Shown piece by piece: positions 1-2,968 of a stretch of DNA of 5,050 bases. How positions within the stretch are numbered: the first letter of the stretch is position 1; every line of letters starts with the position of its first letter. Below the pieces are notes generated by a model. The model saw only the letters and a program-made list of their open reading frames with translations, had not been told where the DNA came from and searched no databases. This stretch comes from CAYOHP01 sp964403795 [NCBI: uncultured bacterium] (GTDB lineage Bacteria > Muiribacteriota > UBA6191 > CAZXTJ01), in assembly GCA_964403795.1 (NCBI GenBank), contig CAYOHP010000242.1, positions 1-5,050 on the forward strand, in the 5' to 3' direction. Made by a program: the position numbers and the translations under genes.

Positions 1-3
1 GAG

Positions 4-37
4 GAGCGGACGAGGAAACTCGTCCGCTCGTGTTCTC
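4..37 (+). terminator. Hairpin terminator of an unseen upstream gene
   Basis: A perfect 11-bp inverted repeat, GAGCGGACGAG (4-14) and CTCGTCCGCTC (19-29), is closed by a GAAA tetraloop. A short, weakly T-rich stretch (GTGTTCT) follows. The stem and GNRA loop are typical of an intrinsic terminator, but the U tract is poor, so it could instead be a stable 3' end hairpin or an RNA processing signal. The tail favours the + strand. It ends whatever transcript enters from the left and lies 24 bases before the tRNA. Confidence 0.55.
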
Positions 38-53
38 GGGGCCGATCCAGCGT

Positions 54-127
54 GGCGAGTTAGCTCAGCTGGCTAGAGCGTGCGACTCATAATCGCAAGG
101 TCCGGAGTTCGAGCCTCCGACTCGCTA
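54..127 (+). tRNA. tRNA with CAU anticodon, probably elongator tRNA-Met (Ile2 possible)
   Basis: The full cloverleaf can be drawn. Acceptor stem 54-60 pairs with 120-126, with a G1-U72 wobble; the discriminator is A127. D stem is 63-66/76-79. The anticodon stem 81-85/93-97 holds loop CTCATAA with anticodon CAT at 88-90. The variable loop is AGGTC (98-102). T stem 103-107/115-119 closes loop TTCGAGC. The 3' CCA is not encoded (CTC follows A127). It is not an initiator by the usual criterion, since the anticodon stem lacks the three consecutive G-C pairs next to the loop. CAU is shared by elongator Met and the lysidine-modified Ile2 species. The acceptor end (G1-U72, G4-C69, A5-U68) and D arm resemble elongator Met as I recall it from Bacillus, while the anticodon arm GCGACTCATAATCGC resembles E. 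coli tRNA-Ile2. I lean to Met without certainty. Confidence 0.95.
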
Positions 128-158
128 CTCTCCCGGATCGGTCGGATCCCGGCCAGCT

Positions 159-177
159 GGGGTAGGACGATGCCCTG
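159..177 (+). promoter_or_regulatory. Possible tilS ribosome binding site and non-standard start
   Basis: GGGGTAGGA at 159-167 is the only purine-rich Shine-Dalgarno-like stretch ahead of tilS. Seven bases after it is an in-frame CTG at 175. An ATG at 170-172 is out of frame and is followed by CCC TGA, a two-codon ORF. Reading from 175 gives a helix-like leader (LIPALREAWSRLGG) before the ATP-binding loop, as expected for TilS. Either CTG is the start, or one base is missing near 173-174, which would put ATG 170 in frame. Confidence 0.4.
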
Positions 178-228
178 ATCCCCGCCCTGCGTGAGGCCTG
201 GAGCCGTCTCGGGGGACCGCGCTGCCTG

Positions 229-1587
229 GTGGCGGTCTCGGGCGGCGGCGATTCGGTCGCTCTGCTCCTCCTGCTCGTCGAGGCCCTTCGTCAGGGGGGA
301 CAAGATCCCGCTTCCCTCCTGGTGGTCGCCCATCTCGACCATGGGTTGAGGGCCGGTTCCGGGTCCGACGCGGACCTGGTCGGGGAACTGGCGGCCGAAC
401 AGGGGCTCGAACTCCGTACCCGGCGCCTCCAGGGACCGGAGATCGAGGTGATCCGGAGCGACCCGCGGGGTCTACAGGCTGGCGCCCGGGATGTCCGCAG
501 GAACCAGCTCGAGGCCTGGGCGGAGGAGGCGCGAGCGACCAGGATCGCCTTCGGCCACACCCGGGACGACCTCGCCGAGACCCTGGTCCTGGCCCTGCTC
601 CGGGGGGGAGGGAGCGGGGCCTTGGCCGGCATGCGGACCGAAGGGCCGGGCCGGGCCTGGCGGCCGCTCCTGGGCATCTCCCGGGAGGCCCTGAGGGAGT
701 TCCTGGGGGGCCGGGGGGCTCGCTTCCACGAGGATCCGTCGAACCACTCCGCCAGGTTCGATCGGGTCCGGGTCCGCCAGGAGGTCCTCCCGCTGCTGGA
801 GTCGATCCGACCGGGAGCGGTCGGCGTCCTCGCCCGGGTCGCGGGTCTCCTGGGTGCCGATGGGGAGGCCTTGGACGATCTGGCCCGGGACTGGCTCGAG
901 GCCAGGTCGCGGGTTTCGCCCCAGGGGGATCTCGAGCTGCCGGCCGGGGACCTGGCGGGCTTGGCCGACGCGATCGGCTCCCGGGTGGTTCGCAAGGCGC
1001 TCGAGGAGGTCAGCGGCTGGCGGGGGGACTCGCGGACCGTGGCCCGGATCGGCAACCTTGCCAGGCGGCCGCGCCCCGGCGCCCGGCTCGAGCTTCCCCG
1101 GGGGATCCGGGTCGAAGGGGGGCTCTGGCTGCGGATCGGGCGGGATCCCGCCCCGGGGGAAGTTGGGACGCAAGGGTTCCGCATCCCGTTGGGAGAGCTC
1201 CAGCCCGGAGGTCCGGCGCACCAGGGACGGGTCCTGGGGCGCTCCCTGGAGTTCCGCCTGATGGTGGGGAGCGGCGCGAGCCCCGGCTCGTCCGAGGGCA
1301 ACCGGGAGCGCCTCTGGATCCCGCTCGCCGAGCTCGTCGACCCGGTGGTGGTGCGACCTCCCAGGGATGGGGACCGGTTCCAGCCCGCCTCCCTGCGAGG
1401 GGGGTCGAAGCGTCTGGCCCGCTACCTGAGGGATCGGGGACGGGATCGCCGGGCCCGCGCCCGGACCCTGGTGGTCGAGGACCGGCAAGGGATCGCCGGG
1501 GTGGTCGGCTTCGAGGCCCGCTTCCATGCGGCGGGGGATCCGTCCGGTCCCTGGTTGCTCCTGGAGGTCGCTTCGGCCTTGGAGTGA
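229..1587 (+). CDS. tilS: tRNA(Ile)-lysidine synthetase TilS
   Basis: TilS is a cytoplasmic ATP-dependent enzyme that attaches lysine to C34 of the CAU tRNA-Ile2, forming lysidine; this switches decoding from AUG to AUA and charging from Met to Ile. From GTG 229 (452 residues) the PP-loop signature SGGGDS is at 4-9, HLDHGLR at 35-41, GHTRDDLAET at 109-118, RPLLG at 145-149 and EDPSN at 168-172, all TilS hallmarks. The C-terminal tRNA-binding domain shows RPPRDGDRF (about 376-384) and GGSKRLARYLRDR (391-403). Length is normal for a full TilS. GTG 229 is the only conventional in-frame start, yet it leaves three residues before the PP-loop, where relatives usually have 15-30; the frame is open back to 166 (stop TAG 163-165), so the true start is probably upstream, perhaps CTG 175. 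Third-position GC is lower than in the chaperone genes. It lies 101 bases after the tRNA. Function is certain; the start is not. Confidence 0.96.
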   Translation: MAVSGGGDSVALLLLLVEALRQGGQDPASLLVVAHLDHGLRAGSGSDADLVGELAAEQGLELRTRRLQGPEIEVIRSDPRGLQAGARDVRRNQLEAWAEEARATRIAFGHTRDDLAETLVLALLRGGGSGALAGMRTEGPGRAWRPLLGISREALREFLGGRGARFHEDPSNHSARFDRVRVRQEVLPLLESIRPGAVGVLARVAGLLGADGEALDDLARDWLEARSRVSPQGDLELPAGDLAGLADAIGSRVVRKALEEVSGWRGDSRTVARIGNLARRPRPGARLELPRGIRVEGGLWLRIGRDPAPGEVGTQGFRIPLGELQPGGPAHQGRVLGRSLEFRLMVGSGASPGSSEGNRERLWIPLAELVDPVVVRPPRDGDRFQPASLRGGSKRLARYLRDRGRDRRARARTLVVEDRQGIAGVVGFEARFHAAGDPSGPWLLLEVASALE

Positions 1588-1594
1588 CCTCCGG

Positions 1595-1617
1595 GATAGC
1601 GCAAGATTTGCGCTATT
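1595..1617 (+). repeat. Near-perfect inverted repeat after tilS (candidate operator or hairpin)
   Basis: ATAGCGCAA (1596-1604) and TTGCGCTAT (1608-1616) are exact reverse complements around a 3-base centre GAT, extended by a G-T wobble at 1595/1617. It begins 8 bases after the tilS stop and is AT-richer than its surroundings. As DNA it is a 21-bp dyad suitable for a dimeric repressor; as RNA it is a strong stem with a tight loop. No T run follows, so it is a poor intrinsic terminator. It matches neither CIRCE nor the HspR HAIR motif. Regulation of the downstream chaperone operon is inferred only from position. Confidence 0.6.
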
Positions 1618-1646
1618 CAGTGCCCGGGGAAGGTCTATCGGGAGGC

Positions 1647-1674
1647 CTTGGCGCGGCCGAAGAGGTACTTTTTT
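1647..1674 (+). terminator. Weak candidate terminator of tilS
   Basis: CTTGGC (1647-1652) can pair with GCCGAAG (1656-1662) around loop GCG with one bulged G, and a T6 run follows at 1669-1674 after six intervening bases. The T run is conspicuous in such GC-rich DNA. The stem is short and bulged and the gap to the T run is longer than usual, so this is tentative. The same AT-rich patch could instead belong to a promoter for the J-protein gene, but no convincing -35/-10 pair with normal spacing was found. Confidence 0.25.
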
Positions 1675-1703
1675 ACATCCACCCTTGGAGTCCCCCGGCG
1701 CAT

Positions 1704-1719
1704 GCGGGTAAACACCCGC
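1704..1719 (+). promoter_or_regulatory. Short GC hairpin in the J-protein leader
   Basis: GCGGGT (1704-1709) and ACCCGC (1714-1719) form a perfect 6-bp stem with an AAAC loop. It sits 8 bases before an AGGAGG sequence, so in RNA it would lie directly upstream of a strong ribosome binding site. No known riboswitch or thermometer class is recognised, and the stem is too GC-rich to melt easily like a classic heat sensor. A chance hairpin is possible. Confidence 0.3.
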
Positions 1720-1727
1720 CGAGAGGC

Positions 1728-1742
1728 AGGAGGCGTGCGATG
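1728..1742 (+). promoter_or_regulatory. Orphan Shine-Dalgarno and ATG, in frame with the J-protein
   Basis: AGGAGG (1728-1733) lies six bases before ATG 1740, an ideal layout, and the frame stays open into the J-protein. Starting here would add 34 residues of low-complexity character (MRAGFQAEGGRDPNG...) ahead of the J-domain. About a quarter of the codons in 1740-1841 end in A or T, against about one in fifty just after 1842, so the stretch does not look coding like the gene itself. It may be a real alternative start or a chance match. Confidence 0.4.
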
Positions 1743-1841
1743 CGGGCGGGTTTCCAGGCTGAGGGAGGCCGGGACCCGAACGGTAGGATGGGTGGGGCGG
1801 GCGCCGGCAGGTGCCACCGTCAGGATGGGATCGGAACCGAA

Positions 1842-2843
1842 GTGGCCGTCACGTACCAGGACTACTACCAGACCCTCGGGGTGGCGCGCACCGCCACCCA
1901 GGACGAGATCCAGCGCGCCTACCGGAAGCTGGCTCGCAAGTTCCACCCGGACGTCAGCAAGGAGAAGAACGCCGAGGAGAAGTTCAAGGAGCTGGGCGAG
2001 GCCTACGAGGTCCTGGGCGATCCCGAGAAGCGGCGCAAGTACGACCAGCTCGGCTCGAACTGGCAGGCCGGGCAGGACTTCCGGCCTCCTCCGGGCTTCG
2101 AGAACGTCCACTTTGAGTTCCGGGGTGGTCCGGGGGGCTTCCGGGGGGCGGGGATGGGGGGCGACGAGCCCTTCTCGGACTTCTTCTCCAGCCTCTTCGG
2201 GGGGGGCGGGGACGACATGGGGCCCCTGGGCGGCCTGGGTGGAGGCGGGCGGCGGCGCGGGATCAAGATACCGAGGCCCGGGTCCTCCCACGAGGTCGAG
2301 GTCGAGATCCCGATCCTGGAGGCGGTCAAGGGTTCCCAGCGGAGCTTCACCTTCGACGTGACCGAACCGGGGGCCGACGGGGTGCCCCAGCGCTCCAAGA
2401 AGACCCTGAACGTGCGGATCCCGGCGGGCGTCACGGAGGGGCAGAAGATCCGCCTGCAGGGACAAGGGGGCGCTGGACGCAACGGTGGGCCGAGCGGCGA
2501 CCTGTTCCTGAAGCTCCGCTTCCAGAAGGACCCTCGGTTCACCGCCCACGGCCACAACCTCCACACCGTGCTCAAGGTGTCTCCCTGGGAGGCGGCGCTG
2601 GGCGCCAAGGTCCCGGTCGAGACCCTGGAGGGGGAGGTACGCCTGGCGGTCCCTGCCGGGACCCAGAGCGGCGCCAAGCTCCGCTTGAAGGGCAAGGGGA
2701 TCCCCCGAGCGGGGGGAGAACCCGGGGACCTGCTCGCCGAGGTCAGGATCGTGGTCCCCCGGACCCTGGATCCCGAGGAGCGGCGCCTGCTCGAGGAGCT
2801 GGCGGCCCGGTCGGGATTCGATCCCCGGAAGGAGCGAGGGTGA
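1842..2843 (+). CDS. cbpA: Class B J-domain co-chaperone, CbpA/DnaJ type without zinc finger
   Basis: J-proteins bind unfolded clients and stimulate the DnaK ATPase in the cytoplasm. With start GTG 1842 the product is 333 residues. The J-domain (about 5-72) contains DYYQTLGV, RAYRKLARKFHPD with the essential HPD at 35-37, and EKFKELGEAYEVLGDPEKRRKYD. A Gly/Phe-rich linker (about 73-140) follows, then two beta-rich client-binding domains (about 149-225 and 226-310), with typical phrases VRIPAGVTEGQKIRLQGQG and LKGKGIPRAGGEPGDL. No CxxCxGxG repeats occur, so this is class B (CbpA type), not canonical DnaJ. The start was chosen because MAVTYQDYYQTLG is the family's usual N-terminus and third-position GC jumps to about 98% exactly here; ATG 1740 has a better ribosome site but would add a non-typical extension. 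GTG 1842 itself has only a weak ribosome site. Clustering with clpB suggests a role in disaggregation. The name cbpA reflects architecture, not proven orthology. Confidence 0.93.
   Translation: MAVTYQDYYQTLGVARTATQDEIQRAYRKLARKFHPDVSKEKNAEEKFKELGEAYEVLGDPEKRRKYDQLGSNWQAGQDFRPPPGFENVHFEFRGGPGGFRGAGMGGDEPFSDFFSSLFGGGGDDMGPLGGLGGGGRRRGIKIPRPGSSHEVEVEIPILEAVKGSQRSFTFDVTEPGADGVPQRSKKTLNVRIPAGVTEGQKIRLQGQGGAGRNGGPSGDLFLKLRFQKDPRFTAHGHNLHTVLKVSPWEAALGAKVPVETLEGEVRLAVPAGTQSGAKLRLKGKGIPRAGGEPGDLLAEVRIVVPRTLDPEERRLLEELAARSGFDPRKERG
2132..2161 (+). other. G-quadruplex-type motif in the Gly/Phe linker
   Basis: On the coding strand four G runs of 6, 6, 4 and 6 bases (2132-2137, 2143-2148, 2150-2153, 2156-2161) are separated by loops of 5, 1 and 2 bases, and a further G4 run sits at 2122-2125. 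This meets the usual G4 motif rule with runs of four or more. Because it is on the sense strand, it could fold in the mRNA. The simplest explanation is Gly codons in the linker, so any function is inference. Confidence 0.5.
2199..2230 (+). other. Second G-quadruplex-type motif, with a G8 homopolymer
   Basis: A run of eight G (2199-2206) is followed by G4 at 2208-2211, G4 at 2219-2222 and G3 at 2228-2230, with loops of 1, 7 and 5 bases. It encodes the FGGGGDDMGPLGG part of the linker. The intervening CCCC could pair with neighbouring G runs and compete with quadruplex folding. The G8 tract is also a place where sequencing or replication slippage would shift the frame. Confidence 0.35.
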
Positions 2844-2965
2844 TGCCGCACCCGAAGCCGGCCGGGGACATCCGCTCAGGTGGTCCCCACCTCCCGTCCG
2901 TCGGGAGGAATTCGAATTCGAGTCCGATGTTCCAGCCGCAGCTGGAGGAGGCCCGGGAGGTCTAG
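2843..2965 (+). CDS. Possible 40-residue ORF bridging the J-protein and clpB
   Basis: ATG 2843 overlaps the J-protein stop as TGATG, is preceded by AAGGAG (2829-2834) at eight bases, and reads 40 codons to TAG 2963-2965, three bases before the clpB ATG. The peptide begins MPHPKPAGDIRSGG and ends MFQPQLEEAREV. It has no signal peptide, membrane segment or known motif. Third-position GC is about 85%, between coding and leader values. The layout would let ribosomes run continuously from the J-protein into clpB by coupled reinitiation, so it could be a leader peptide, a small protein, or an accident of GC-rich sequence. Operons of this kind often carry cbpM or hspR in this position, but this ORF is far too short to be either and shows no MerR-like helix. 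I do not recognise it. Confidence 0.3.
   Translation: MPHPKPAGDIRSGGPHLPSVGRNSNSSPMFQPQLEEAREV
2878..2908 (+). promoter_or_regulatory. Two mutually exclusive hairpins ahead of clpB
   Basis: AGGTGG (2878-2883) pairs with CCACCT (2887-2892) around loop TCC. CCTCCCG (2890-2896) pairs with CGGGAGG (2902-2908) around loop TCCGT. They share CCT at 2890-2892, so only one can form fully. The second would hide the purine stretch GGGAGG (2903-2908). This resembles an attenuator switch in outline, but no U tract follows and GC-rich DNA yields such stems by chance. Confidence 0.3.
2908..2919 (+). repeat. 12-base perfect palindrome GAATTCGAATTC
   Basis: The sequence is its own reverse complement and contains two GAATTC hexamers; it also includes the tandem direct repeat ATTCGA ATTCGA (2910-2921). 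It is the most AT-rich spot between the J-protein gene and clpB. It could be a small protein-binding dyad or a locally unstructured region; no known operator is recognised. Confidence 0.5.
2955..2960 (+). promoter_or_regulatory. clpB ribosome binding site
   Basis: GGGAGG lies eight bases before ATG 2969 and settles the clpB start. A further GGAGGAG lies a little upstream at 2944-2950. The site falls inside the last codons of the small 2843-2965 ORF, so translation of that ORF would run over it. Confidence 0.75.
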
Positions 2966-2968
2966 GTC

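Noticed and set aside
133-152. Hairpin between tRNA and tilS (GGATC 135-139 with GATCC 145-149, extended past a bulge)
   Set aside because: Short, bulged, no T run, and GATC-rich sequence recurs by chance throughout this DNA; it may help tRNA 3' trimming but cannot be supported as a terminator.
602-608. G7 homopolymer in tilS as a phase-variation tract
   Set aside because: It encodes the ordinary Arg-Gly-Gly segment (LLRGGGSG) of TilS, an essential enzyme in most bacteria; G runs are common in this gene.
291-1527. Long minus-strand open frames opposite tilS (291-1301 and 472-1527)
   Set aside because: They are antisense to TilS motifs and show Arg/Pro/Ser-rich low-complexity translations with no domain.
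1584-1841. Long form of the J-protein starting at GTG 1584, overlapping the tilS stop
   Set aside because: It would add 86 residues translated across the inverted repeat and T run, with no ribosome site at a suitable distance and no family resemblance.
1588-1841. CIRCE, HspR HAIR or sigma-32 promoter in the J-protein leader
   Set aside because: By eye no TTAGCACTC-N9-GAGTGCTAA, CTTGAGT-N7-ACTCAAG or CTTGAA/CCCCAT pair with proper spacing is present. TTGGCG at 1648 has no -10 box at 16-18 bases.
1635-2564. Minus-strand open frame opposite the J-protein gene
   Set aside because: It is a shadow of the J-protein frame; the forward frame carries the HPD motif and both C-terminal domains.
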